45,340 nt of DNA from contig NZ_LR027575.1 of the NCBI RefSeq assembly GCF_900605015.1, positions 473,553-518,892 of the forward strand. The letters run 5' to 3'. How positions within the stretch are numbered: position 1 is the first letter of the stretch; each line of letters begins with the position of its first letter. The notes below the pieces were generated by a model. That model saw only the letters and a program-made list of their open reading frames with translations. It did not search any database and had not been told where the DNA came from. Below are positions 35,154-43,609 of the stretch, one piece after another. The DNA comes from Olsenella sp. Marseille-P4559 (lineage in GTDB: Bacteria; Actinomycetota; Coriobacteriia; Coriobacteriales; Atopobiaceae). Position numbers and translations under genes: made by a program.

Positions 35154-36134
35154 ATGCACGACATCTGGAACCCCTGGCATGGCTGCACCAAAATCAGCGA
35201 GGGCTGCGCGCGATGCTACATGTTCTCCATGGACAGGGCCCGCGGTCTGGATGGCGGCGTGGTGCGGCGCAACAAGACCACGTTCGACTACCCGCTGCAG
35301 CGTGACCGCTCGGGTGCGTACAAGGTGAAAAGCGGCGAGTTCATCCGCGTGTGCATGAACTCCGACTTCTTCGTCCCGGAGGCCGATCCATGGCGAGAGG
35401 AGGCGTGGAACATCATCCACGCGCGTCCCGACGTGAAGTTCTTCCTGCTGACCAAGCGGCCCGAGCGCATGGTGGAGTGCCTGCCCGCCGACTGGGGCCA
35501 GGGCTGGGACAACGTGATGCTCAACGTCACTTGCGAGAACCAGCGTCGTGCCGACGAGCGCATCCCGCTGCTCCTGGCCACACCGGCCGCCCACAAGGGC
35601 ATCATGTGCGCGCCGTTCATCGGGGCGGTGGACATTGAGCGCTATCTCTGCGCTGGCGACCAGGCCAAAGACGCAAACGCAGCCGGCCGTTCGTACAAGA
35701 CTCCCGACGGGCTTACGGTGCGCGGCTGCGGTATCGAGGAGGTGAAGTGCGGGGGCGAGAATTACGAGGATCCGCGCTCGTGCCACTTCTCCTGGGTGCA
35801 ACGGCTTTCCGCGCAGTGCCGCGCGCACGACGTCACGTTCGCCTTCATCGAGACGGGGACCCGCTTCGTCGTGGGCGGCCGCGAATACTATCTGCCCAAG
35901 AAGTCCGTGCAGGCCCGGCAGGCGTATCGCTCGGGGGTCGAGCACGCCGGAGCGCCCCCGCAGTGGCGCCTTACCGACCCGCTGGGGCTGCCTCTGCCGC
36001 CCGAGTGCCTGTACCAACCCCGCTACCGCACGCGCTGCATGTCGTGCGGCAGTCACCTCATCTGCAACGGCTGCTGCAACTGCGGCCTCTGTGGCGAGCC
36101 GCCCGAGCAGCTGCGCCCTTGGAGCGGTGCCTGA
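35154..36134 (+). CDS. DUF5131 (phage Gp37/Gp68-like) protein
   Basis: 326 residues from ATG 35154. The start HDIWNPWHGCTKISEGCARC is the family hallmark, a cysteine cluster resembling radical SAM proteins; VKFFLLTKRPERM, VMLNVTCENQRRADERIPLL and HKGIMCAPFIGAVDI are the other conserved blocks. The C-terminus adds a cysteine-rich knuckle (CMSCGSHLICNGCCNC then GLCG), probably zinc- or cluster-binding. Homologues occur in phages, plasmids and accessory islands; the reaction is unknown, with an Fe-S/SAM enzyme the favoured guess. Its presence fits an accessory region. The ribosome site (GAAGGCGG) is fair. Confidence 0.82.
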   Translation: MHDIWNPWHGCTKISEGCARCYMFSMDRARGLDGGVVRRNKTTFDYPLQRDRSGAYKVKSGEFIRVCMNSDFFVPEADPWREEAWNIIHARPDVKFFLLTKRPERMVECLPADWGQGWDNVMLNVTCENQRRADERIPLLLATPAAHKGIMCAPFIGAVDIERYLCAGDQAKDANAAGRSYKTPDGLTVRGCGIEEVKCGGENYEDPRSCHFSWVQRLSAQCRAHDVTFAFIETGTRFVVGGREYYLPKKSVQARQAYRSGVEHAGAPPQWRLTDPLGLPLPPECLYQPRYRTRCMSCGSHLICNGCCNCGLCGEPPEQLRPWSGA

Positions 36135-36156
36135 CCGGAATGCCGGCTGGGCCGCC

Positions 36157-36384
36157 TTGGCTGCAGAAATGCATTACGGCAAGCAGGCACTGGCAGGCAT
36201 CGGCGTGACAACGCCGATGATTCTGGCAATCTCCGTCTTTGTCGTAGACCACATGAACATTGCGATGCAGCCCTTGCTGGGACTGGTGCAAGGAGCCCAG
36301 CCGCTGCTCAGCTACAGTCTGGGCACAAGGAGCATCCCTCGCGTGAAGGAGGCGTTCCGGTTGCTGCGTGTCTGGTCGGTTCCA
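36157..36384 (+). pseudogene. MATE efflux pump, internal fragment
   Basis: The frame reads YGKQALAGIGVTTPMILAIS, VFVVDHMNIAMQPLLGLVQG, AQPLLSYSLGTRSIPRVKEA then FRLLRVWSV, matching the middle of MATE drug/Na+ antiporters (AMQPLxGxxQGAQPIxxYNxGAKxxxRVKxA). It has no start and is cut off where the opposing methyltransferase gene begins, so about three quarters of the gene is missing. The DUF5131 stop is 22 bases upstream. Confidence 0.7.
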
Positions 36385-36385
36385 C

Positions 36386-37009
36386 TCACTTTCTGGCGAG
36401 TATGCACAGACGGTGCCGCTGCGGGTCGTGGTCCACCGTGACCTGCGAGAACCCCACCTGTGCCAGGTGGTCGTGGAGCTGCTCCGCCGTGTAGATCTGC
36501 AGGCTGTCGATAATCTTCTTCCATCTGTCATCGGAGGGATTTGTGCCGTCCGACTCGTTCACGATGAGGAATGCTCCGCCGTCCGCGAGCACGCGATGCA
36601 CCTCCGCAAAGCTCTCGACCGGACCCGGCCAGAAGTACACCGTCTCGAACGCCGTCGCCAGGTCGAAGGTGCCATCCTCCAACGGCAGGTGGCTGACGTC
36701 TGCCTCCAGCAGCTCACAACGGCCCTCCGTCACGAAGGCCTGGTTGACCTGTGCGGTCTTTGCGAGCGATTCGGCGGAATAGTCGACGGCCACCATCCGT
36801 GCGGCGGGATACATCTTCAGCAGCTTGCCAACGTTGCGGCCACCTCCGCAACCCAGCTCGACGATGCTGCTGGCATGGATGTCACTCAGGTGGCCCATGC
36901 CCCAGTCTGACACCCGGGCGTGCTCTCGGTTCATCCCGGCGAGCATGCCCCTGCCCAAGACTCCTTCGGGCTTGCGTGTGTTGTTGAAGTACGTACGAAG
37001 AAGACCCAT
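36386..37009 (-). CDS. Class I SAM-dependent methyltransferase
   Basis: 207 residues. Motif I IVELGCGGGRNVGKLL (~49-64), VAVDYSAESLAKTAQ, CELLEADVSHLPLEDGTFDL and HRVLADGGAFLIVNE give a complete Methyltransf_11/25 core. It is more canonical than the methyltransferase at 26986 and is not its close copy. The substrate is unknown; the size and compact form suit small-molecule methylation. It stands alone between a MATE fragment and a mannosidase fragment. Start ATG 37009; a good ribosome site is not obvious. Confidence 0.85.
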   Translation of the reverse strand: MGLLRTYFNNTRKPEGVLGRGMLAGMNREHARVSDWGMGHLSDIHASSIVELGCGGGRNVGKLLKMYPAARMVAVDYSAESLAKTAQVNQAFVTEGRCELLEADVSHLPLEDGTFDLATAFETVYFWPGPVESFAEVHRVLADGGAFLIVNESDGTNPSDDRWKKIIDSLQIYTAEQLHDHLAQVGFSQVTVDHDPQRHRLCILARK

Positions 37010-37189
37010 GGCGCCTGCTTTCGATTGACGTGCTGTTGTCAGTCTAGGCTAACTCTTATTGCATGCGAAGACGTACCCGTGTCGGCAGTCGGCGCAATCG
37101 CTACTGTGGGGCGCTTGACGACGGGGTCATGGCCGACGGCGGCTGTTCTACGCCGGAGGCATGGAACAGCCAGACTCGTTTGGCCAATC

Positions 37190-38114
37190 GGGCAACATGC
37201 CCAGATTTACCGCCAGGCGGTGGCCTGTGAGGGCCCGAGGCTTGAGGAGGTGCACGGCGAACTGCTGGACGTCAAGCACATGTATCTTCCAGACAAAGAC
37301 TTCAAGACTCTGGACGAGAAGGGCAATCCAGTCATATACACGATCCTAAGCAGCAGGGACCTGACGAATTACGTGCTTTCCCAGATGATGAGGCTCGACC
37401 CCAGTGAGAAGCCATGCATTCCGGACAAGGTTTTCGATGCAGAGGTGGCAATCGAGGCGCATGAAGTTTCGGCGATGGGTTACGCTCAGTATCGCCTGGT
37501 GCCGAGCGAGAGCTCCGCTCGTCCGCTGAGGAAGCTTGGCAGGGACGATGCGCTGGAGAACGAGTACTACCGGATCTCGGTCAACGCCGATGGCACGCTC
37601 AGGGTCGAAGACCGTGCGAGCGGCTACGTCTATGACCGCCAGGCAGTCTTGGTCGAGAACGGTGATGACGGCGACTCCTTCAACTACTCCCCTCCAAGGC
37701 AGGATCTGGGGTCCGTTCGGACGAGGGTAAACCGGAAGTGTCGATCGAGGGTTCCGATATCTGCCAAAGGGGCACGATCTACTTCTCCATGCGCGTCCCC
37801 AAGGACCTGGACGAGAGGGCGAGGGGCATCCGCTCCGCCAACCTCCCCGTTGCGCTCAGGCGTGGCTCCCGCGCCATCGATCTCGAAGTTCATGTCGAGA
37901 ACCGTGTCCTCTCGCATCGCCTGTTCAACAGCTTCTTTGATAAGGATTCAACAGCGACCCTGAAGTTCTCGCGCTCGGTGAGGGAAGCCTATCTGTGCGA
38001 CCTCAGAGAGCATCGCAGTGGGGACGTCGCGTTCGAGAATAACTTGGTCAGCTTGCCGAGTCTTGGACACTGCAAGTTCCTGACGCTATTCGTGCGGTTG
38101 GTCTCCGCAGATTA
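37190..38114 (+). pseudogene. GH38 alpha-mannosidase, C-terminal part, frameshifted
   Basis: The first segment (to about 37715) ends ALENEYYRISVNADGTLRVE then DRASGYVYDRQAVLVENGDD and SFNYSPP, the start of the GH38 C-terminal beta-sandwich ('LxNxxxRVxVxxDGTLxVxDKxTGxxY...GDxYxYxPP'). After a frameshift between about 37700 and 37720 the sense continues as EGKPEVSIEGSDICQRGTIY, VPKDLDERARGIRSANLPVA then LRRGSRAIDLEVHVENRVLS. The catalytic N-terminal domain is absent and the C-terminus is incomplete. This is a dead remnant of a mannose-releasing glycosidase. Confidence 0.7.
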
Positions 38115-38148
38115 AAGAAGTGCTGGGGTAGATATTGGGGCACGACGC

Positions 38149-38440
38149 CTATGGTGTCGCGCCCTGCTCTCTGCCCCGAGGCCGCGTATGCCGTCTCCTC
38201 CTGCCGGGCTCGTCCAGGAGGTTCCCGGGCTGGACGATCGTGTAGTCCAGGCCCGAGTCGCGCACGAGCCACTGGTCGGCGAAGAACTTCGCGATGTTGT
38301 AGTCCGTGATGCCTGCGAGCGCCGGGTCGCCCCACTTCTCCGGCTCGTCGGCGAACACCGAGCTGAGCAGGACGAAGCGCCTGATGCCGGCCTTTTTGGC
38401 GGCCTCAATCAGCTTGACCGCTCCTTGGCAGCTGCTTGAG
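38149..38440 (-). pseudogene. NAD(P)H-binding SDR-like oxidoreductase, fragment
   Basis: Minus strand reads QGAVKLIEAAKKAGIRRFVL, LSSVFADEPEKWGDPALAGI, TDYNIAKFFADQWLVRDSGL then DYTIVQPGNLLDEPG, a clear internal piece of the atypical SDR/NmrA-like NAD(P)H-binding family (YwnB type). The N-terminal Rossmann loop is replaced by repeat-derived sequence, and the C-terminus runs into unrelated Arg-rich residues. Confidence 0.65.
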
Positions 38441-38576
38441 ACAGGAGGGCATGGATAGGCTTGGCTCCATCTGCGGGACCGCATGTTCTGCAGCCGGACA
38501 TTTGAGGTCGTAGATGGGTAGCCGATAGTGCAGCGGATCAGGTTCACGAAATACGCAAAGCTTGGAAAAGGTAAGC

Positions 38577-38661
38577 GATATTGCAAAGAAATAGGGAAAT
38601 ATAGATAGCTGATTTTGCAGTAAATTAGGGAAACATAGGTGACTGATATTGCAGTAACCCC
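38577..38661. repeat. 34-bp tandem repeats upstream of ATPase 2
   Basis: Two full 34-base units (38577-38610 and 38611-38644; pattern GATATTGCA...TAGGGAAAyATAG...CT) and a 17-base partial third (GATATTGCAGTAACCCC). Further upstream, 38441-38576 shows nothing else I recognise. Confidence 0.75.
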
Positions 38662-38668
38662 ATATAAT
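38639..38668 (+). promoter_or_regulatory. Promoter of ATPase 2 overlapping the repeats
   Basis: TATAAT at 38663-38668; GTGACT at 38639-38644 as a -35, 18 bases away. The -35 lies at the end of repeat unit 2 and the spacer in the partial unit 3, so a protein bound to the repeats would block polymerase. Confidence 0.55.
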
Positions 38669-38709
38669 GAGTGGACATCTACAATGGCTAGCGTGACGGA
38701 GCAATGATC

Positions 38710-40089
38710 ATGTTCGAGAGAAAGCTCTATAGAACGCTGCTCGACTGGAAGAACGAGCCGAATGGCAGAAGCGCGCTGCTGATAGAAGGTGCTCGACGGG
38801 TGGGCAAGACCACACTCGTCAAGGCATTTGCAGCCAATGAATACGAATCGAGCCTCTTCATCGACTTCTCGCAGGTTGGTAAAGATGTGCGGGATATCTT
38901 CAACGAGCATCGAGGGGATATCGATACGCTCCTGCGCATGCTTCAGCTCTATTTCGGTGTTGAACTGGTTCCTCGTCATTCGCTGGTCGTCTTCGATGAA
39001 GTGCAGCGTTTTCCGGTTGCTCGTGAAATGATTAAGCATCTAGTCGCTGATGGCAGATTTGATTACATGGAGACGGGTTCGCTGATTTCCATACGCAAGA
39101 ATGTCCAGGACATTGTCATTCCTTCGGAGGAGGAGCGTGCGGAGCTGTGGCCGCTTGATTTCGAGGAGTACCTGTGGGCATTAGGGCGCAGGAATCTTGC
39201 AGACGAGATTCGCCGCTGCCGAGATGCCTTCGAGCCGCTGCCAGACAGCCTGCATCGTCAATGTACACGACTCTTTAATGAATACATGCTGGTAGGTGGC
39301 ATGCCGCAATCAGTCAGCGATTTCATTGAGAACGCAACCTTCGCGCAAAGCGACAAGACCAAGAGACAGATATTGACACTCTACGCTGAAGACATCGAGA
39401 AATTCGGTGCAAAGGATGCGCGCAGGGCTTACTCCATCTTCATGGGTATTCCGGGTCAGCTCTCTCAGGGGAGCAAACGCTTCAAGTTCTCTTCCTTAGG
39501 CAAGGGAAGTCGCTATCATCAATATGAATCAGCGCTTCGGTGGCTTGAAGACGCACACTATGTGAACATCTGCCGACTATGCAACGATCCAAACGTCGGA
39601 TTCAAGCTTACCGCAGATGAAGGCGAGGACAGCTCGCTCAAATGCTATATGGGGGATACCGGACTTCTTGTGTCGAGCGTTTTCGACGAGGGAGCAGAAA
39701 CCGAGCAGATCTATCGCGCTCTGCAGTTTGGCAAGCTCTCCATCAATCGGGGCATGTTCGTAGAGAACGTTATAGCCCAACAGCTGCGCGCAGGAGGACG
39801 GCCTCTCTACTATTATTCATGGAACGAACCTCCACGCGAGGAGAGAAAGCGCCCGCGACCGCGAGAGATAGATTTTCTGATAACAAAGGGCCTTTCAGAT
39901 GCTGCCGGCAAGCTGCGCATTGCACCCATTGAGGCTAAATCCACCAAGACGTATTCGACCATTTCCCTTGATGACTTCCAGAAGCATTTTGCCAGTCGCA
40001 TTGGCAACGAATTCGTCTTGCACCCGGGCCAGTTTAAAAGACTTGGCAACCGAGTTTATCTCCCGCTCTATATGTCTTTCTGCATCTGA
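38710..40089 (+). CDS. ATPase 2: AAA_14 + DUF4143
   Basis: 459 residues from ATG 38710, which has GGAG eight bases upstream; ATG 38704 is too close to that site. The family start MFERKLYRTLLDWKNEPNGR is followed by Walker A EGARRVGKTT (~26-35), Walker B SLVVFDEVQR (~90-99), DFEEYLWALG, NEYMLVGGMPQSV and CYMGDTGLLVS. The PD-(D/E)xK-like C-terminus is REIDFLITKG...IAPIEAKSTK. It belongs to a different branch from ATPase 1 (longer, with an insert between NTPase and DUF4143). Base composition is more AT-rich than the window average, in line with transfer. Its own tandem repeats lie upstream and a degraded copy of them downstream. Confidence 0.88.
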   Translation: MFERKLYRTLLDWKNEPNGRSALLIEGARRVGKTTLVKAFAANEYESSLFIDFSQVGKDVRDIFNEHRGDIDTLLRMLQLYFGVELVPRHSLVVFDEVQRFPVAREMIKHLVADGRFDYMETGSLISIRKNVQDIVIPSEEERAELWPLDFEEYLWALGRRNLADEIRRCRDAFEPLPDSLHRQCTRLFNEYMLVGGMPQSVSDFIENATFAQSDKTKRQILTLYAEDIEKFGAKDARRAYSIFMGIPGQLSQGSKRFKFSSLGKGSRYHQYESALRWLEDAHYVNICRLCNDPNVGFKLTADEGEDSSLKCYMGDTGLLVSSVFDEGAETEQIYRALQFGKLSINRGMFVENVIAQQLRAGGRPLYYYSWNEPPREERKRPRPREIDFLITKGLSDAAGKLRIAPIEAKSTKTYSTISLDDFQKHFASRIGNEFVLHPGQFKRLGNRVYLPLYMSFCI

Positions 40090-40446
40090 TGCTGAGCCAT
40101 GCATGGGCGGCGCATCATCCGAGGATCAAGAATCAGAGCTTCTCGAGCCGTTCCGGTGGTCGGGACATGGTTTGGAAGACGCGCAGCTAAGCTCCGCCAG
40201 GAGCTTGCTGAAGTTCACTCCTGCTGTTTCCAGATGACACGTGCCTGCGGGCTCAATCCGCTCGAGATCATGCGTGTCAAACCCTGCGTGAACGAACAGA
40301 AGCATCCGGTTGCGCTCAGCCGTGGCTGCTCGAAGAAGTACACAGAGCTCGGGACTGAGCAATGGATGTAGTGCGAGGCAGGCTCGTTCAATCCGGCGAG
40401 TCGCATTTTCTGCAGCTCGCCACACCCAGCTGAAAAAGCGCTAGGC
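40090..40446. other. Intergenic stretch without a recognised gene
   Basis: No frame here shows a family I recognise. A plus-strand frame over 40099-40371 is open, but its composition is not convincing. Confidence 0.4.
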
Positions 40447-40498
40447 AATATTGCAGCGAAATCGGTCTATAGAGGTGGCTGATCCTGCTATTGCCCCA
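40447..40498. repeat. Degenerate copy of the ATPase 2 repeat, downstream of the gene
   Basis: ATATTGCAGCGAAATCGG begins a 33-34-base unit related to those at 38577, followed directly by GATCCTGCTATTGCCCC, which corresponds to the partial third unit GATATTGCAGTAACCCC. Both unit order and spacing are kept. Confidence 0.6.
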
Positions 40499-40565
40499 GA
40501 TGATTGCTGCAGACGGCAGAGATGGGCCGAGGTGGCCGAGACCAAGCTCCCGTGAACGTCCCGCC

Positions 40566-40757
40566 GGCCCTGCCATTCTCGACGGCTCGCTTCACGACTG
40601 GACGTTCGATGCGCTGGAGGCACACTACCGGACGCTCGTGCGCTACCTCCACTTCGACGATTGCGGAGAGGTGCTCGGGCGTGGCTGCGGGACGCCTGCA
40701 ATGACAAAGAGGAGCAGGTACCCCAAAGAGGCATACGAGCTTGGAAGGAGACTGTAG
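40566..40757 (+). pseudogene. Flavodoxin-like NAD(P)H oxidoreductase, C-terminal fragment
   Basis: The frame reads ILDGSLHDWTFDALEAHYRT, LVRYLHFDDCGEVLGRGCGT then PAMTKRSRYPKEAYELGRRL, stop, matching the C-terminus of flavodoxin-fold NADPH-dependent FMN reductases. The FMN-binding N-terminal part is absent. It ends five bases before the start of the acetyltransferase pseudogene, so the two were probably once an operon. Confidence 0.6.
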
Positions 40758-40761
40758 CAGG

Positions 40762-41368
40762 ATGAAGACAGAGCATGAGAAGCTCCTGGCAGGGGAGGAC
40801 TACGACTACCGCGACCCAGAGATTCAGCAGATGATCGTCTCTGCAAGGAAGCGGGTGCGCAGGCTCAACGGGACAGATGATCCGGCCGAGCAGCACGGGA
40901 CTGTGGAAGAGCTGTTGGGCCAGATGGATGGGCGAGCGCATCGTCCTCATGGCTCCGTTCAGGTGCACGTACGGAAAGCACATCCGCCTTGGCAGCGATG
41001 TGCTGGTCAACATGAACTGCACCTTTCTAGACTCAAACCTCATCATCATAGGTGACCGGACGCTCATTGCCCCCGACGTGAAGATTTACTGCGGCGAGCA
41101 TGGCATGGACTGCACTAGGCGCTTCGGGACCAGGTCGGGTGGAACGAGGTATCTGATTACCACGACGAGGCCAGTCACCATCGGCAAGGACTGCTGGATT
41201 GGCGGGAATGCGACCATCCTGCCTGGCGTAACCATTGGCGACAACGTGATCGTTGCCGCGGGTGCCGTCGTCACAAAGGATCTGCCGAGCAACACTGTCT
41301 GTGGTGGCATCCTGGCACGTGTGCTGCGGAATCTACAAGAGTCGGATGCGCGATCTGCGCATCGGTGA
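40762..41368 (+). pseudogene. Maltose/galactoside O-acetyltransferase, 4-bp duplication frameshift
   Basis: MKTEHEKLLAGEDYDYRDPE starts a typical Maa/LacA protein, and GTVEELLGQM ends the first frame. The sense resumes one frame over as GERIVLMAPFRCTYGKHIRL, SDVLVNMNCTFLDSNLIIIG and PVTIGKDCWIGGNATILPGV, the left-handed beta-helix hexapeptide repeats with the catalytic His region (EHGMD). At 40924-40931 the bases ATGG are repeated (ATGGATGG); removing one copy restores QMGERIVLMAP. This looks like a single recent slippage or insertion event, or a sequencing error. Otherwise the gene is complete to SNTVCGG and a slightly unusual ending. Confidence 0.8.
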
Positions 41369-41381
41369 AGCGGAGAAGAAC

Positions 41382-41714
41382 ATGGCCATCACGGTTAATC
41401 TAAGGCATACGGGGACAAACGGTAGCGCGAGGAAGTTCGCCCAGGAAATGGAGACGTCAGGCACGGTCGACGCCATCCGTAAGGAGCCTGGCAACCTGAG
41501 GTACGAGTACTGGGTCTCCTTCGACGACCCCGAGACGGTACTTCTCATCGATTCCTGGGCCGACCAGGCGACAATCGATGCGCACCATGCCTCTCCGGTG
41601 ATGAAGGCCATCATGGGTTTGCGCGACAAGTACGACCTGCATATGACGTTCGAGCGCCATGTCTCGGACGAGGTGGGCATGCCTGCTGAGGACCAGAAGT
41701 TCATCAGGAGGTAG
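41382..41714 (+). CDS. ABM-domain monooxygenase-like protein
   Basis: 110 residues from ATG 41382, with GGAGAAG upstream. A single antibiotic-biosynthesis-monooxygenase (YgiN-type) ferredoxin-like domain: AITVNLRHTGTNGSARKFAQ, EPGNLRYEYWVSFDDPETVL then LIDSWADQATIDAHHASPVM. Such small dimeric proteins oxidise quinones or degrade haem without cofactors, or have unknown roles. Intact, unlike its upstream neighbours. It may have been in one operon with the oxidoreductase and acetyltransferase now broken. Confidence 0.82.
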   Translation: MAITVNLRHTGTNGSARKFAQEMETSGTVDAIRKEPGNLRYEYWVSFDDPETVLLIDSWADQATIDAHHASPVMKAIMGLRDKYDLHMTFERHVSDEVGMPAEDQKFIRR

Positions 41715-41796
41715 GGGAGTATCGGCGAGTTGCCGAGGGGAAGATCGGTTCCGATGGTGGCGGGATACCTCACGGCCTGTGCGACTGGCGGGCTGA

Positions 41797-41914
41797 CGTA
41801 CATCGGCGCAACTCCGTCGTCCAGTCGATAAGGAGCGCCGCCAGGGGCTTCAGGAACACGACCTACTTCAAGACCACGGATAAGTCGCGCGGCAAACGAG
41901 CTGAGCTTGTATGA
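41797..41914 (+). pseudogene. Transposase C-terminal remnant (ISL3-like)
   Basis: VQSIRSAARGFRNTTYFKTT then DKSRGKRAELV and a stop recalls the C-terminal 'IKxxARGxRxxxxF' of ISL3-type transposases. Only about 40 codons remain. The preceding 80 bases hold nothing recognised. Confidence 0.4.
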
Positions 41915-41943
41915 ATACGAGTAGTATAATCTAAATCATACAA
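41907..41943. promoter_or_regulatory. TATAAT flanked by 8-bp inverted repeats before ATPase 3
   Basis: TTGTATGA (41907-41914) and TCATACAA (41936-41943) enclose TATAAT (41925-41930). The arrangement suits an operator straddling the promoter of the ATPase gene 27 bases further on. No good -35 at standard spacing. Confidence 0.5.
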
Positions 41944-41969
41944 ATGGAATCCGTTGAGGGGAGACGCAC

Positions 41970-43397
41970 ATGTTCGTCGGACGCCAGCACGAGCTCGACG
42001 AGCTCGAGGCCCTGTATGCCAAGGGTGGCTTCCAGATGGTCGTTCTCTACGGTCGCCGTCGCGTCGGTAAGACAGCGCTTGCCACGCGGTTCTCGCAAGG
42101 CAAGCCGACGCTGGCGTTTACCGCAAAGGTGCAGAACGATACGCTCAACCTCGCCGACTTCTCGCGTCAGGTGTACGAGCACTTTGGCCTGCCCCTCGGC
42201 ACGGGGTCATTCTCCTCTTGGGAGGACGCGCTCATGTTCGTTGCTCGTCAGGCGCGTGACCAGCGCCTGGTGTTCGTGTTCGACGAGTTTCCCTATGCCG
42301 CGCAGCACAACGCTGGCCTCGTCTCGACGTTTCAGATCGCCTGTGACAAGTTCTTCTCATCTACGAACGTGTTTCTCATTCTTACGGGTAGCAACCAGGG
42401 CTTCATGGAGGAGAGGGTCTTGGGCTCCGCCGAATCGGGAGAGCGGTTGGGTCAGAAGGACCCGCTGTTCGGGCGGAGGACGGCGCAGATTCACCTGGCC
42501 CCCTTTGGGTATCGAGATGCCGCCCTCATGCTGCCAGGCGTTGGTAGTGAGGACCTGATACGCTACTATGCCACGTTTGGCGGTACACCCTACTACCTGT
42601 CCATGGTGGATCCCCGCGAGGGCTACGCCACCAACGTGGAAAGGCTGTTCTTCCGCAAGGAGGGGCTCCTGTACGAGGAGCCAATCATGCTCCTGAGGCA
42701 GGAGCTTCGCGAGCCTGCCGTCTACAGCTCCATCCTGGACGCCATCGCGGCGGGAGCGAACAAGCCGCAGGAGATTGCCGACCGCATTGGCGAGCAGCGC
42801 ACGTCGCTCGCCAAGTACCTGCGGACGCTCGTCTCGATGCGCCTCGTCGAGAAGTGCGTGCCGTTTGGAGAGGATCCCTCGAGGTCAAGACGGGGCATCT
42901 ACCACATCAGCGAGCCGGCGTTCGCGTTCTGGTATCGTTTCGTGCAACCCGAGGTTGCATCCGTCGAGATGGATGCCGGAGGGCTCGTGGCCCGTGAGGT
43001 GCTGAAGAGCGATGACATCCCTACCTACGTGGGGCACTGGTTCGAGGACATCTGCCTCCAATGGGTCGTAAGCCAGGCGAAGTGCGGAGCGCTGCCACTT
43101 AGACCCGTGCGCTTTGGCTCATGGTGGGGCACGGACCCGTCCGTGCGAGAGCAGACCGACATAGACGTCGTGGCATCAAGCGAGCGTCGTAGCGAGCTGC
43201 TGGTGGGGGAATGCAAGTGGCGCAGGAAGTTCGACGAGGCGCGCGCCGCCCAGAACCTCGTGCATCGGGCTGGGCTGCTGGGGGATTACGAGTCCACGAC
43301 GTACTGTCTTTTCTCGCGCAACCCTGTGGACGCCGGACTTCGCGATTACCTTGGCACGAGCTGGCTTTTCGTGGACGCCAAAGCGCTTTACCGGTAG
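41970..43397 (+). CDS. ATPase 3: archaeal-type ATPase + DUF234
   Basis: 475 residues, start ATG 41970 after GAGGGGAG. Family start FVGRQHELDELEALY, Walker A LYGRRRVGKTAL (~26-37), Walker B RLVFVFDEFPY (~99-109), sensor LILTGSNQGFMEERVLG, then a winged helix (EIADRIGEQRTSLAKYLRTL) and the DUF234 domain with TDIDVVASSERRSELLVGEC then KWRRK, a PD-(D/E)xK-like Asp...Glu-x-Lys core. Function is unknown; homologues are frequent in archaea and anaerobic bacteria and often multi-copy. A third ATPase with a nuclease-like tail within 10 kb. Confidence 0.88.
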   Translation: MFVGRQHELDELEALYAKGGFQMVVLYGRRRVGKTALATRFSQGKPTLAFTAKVQNDTLNLADFSRQVYEHFGLPLGTGSFSSWEDALMFVARQARDQRLVFVFDEFPYAAQHNAGLVSTFQIACDKFFSSTNVFLILTGSNQGFMEERVLGSAESGERLGQKDPLFGRRTAQIHLAPFGYRDAALMLPGVGSEDLIRYYATFGGTPYYLSMVDPREGYATNVERLFFRKEGLLYEEPIMLLRQELREPAVYSSILDAIAAGANKPQEIADRIGEQRTSLAKYLRTLVSMRLVEKCVPFGEDPSRSRRGIYHISEPAFAFWYRFVQPEVASVEMDAGGLVAREVLKSDDIPTYVGHWFEDICLQWVVSQAKCGALPLRPVRFGSWWGTDPSVREQTDIDVVASSERRSELLVGECKWRRKFDEARAAQNLVHRAGLLGDYESTTYCLFSRNPVDAGLRDYLGTSWLFVDAKALYR

Positions 43398-43609
43398 CTG
43401 GGCAAATGCGGGTTCGCGTGCAACGGCTACAAGCTCGTTGGATGAGCCTTGTCCCGGCGACGCGCTCAAGGCCTATGCCTGCGCCGTCACTGCAAGCGAC
43501 CTGCCCAAGAAGCCGCGATGAGGTCATGGGTAGTGTCGAGAATGTTGGTGTATCGGACATTTCGTTGAGACCTATGGCTACCGTCCAGAATTCGCAACTA
43601 GGCCAGAAG

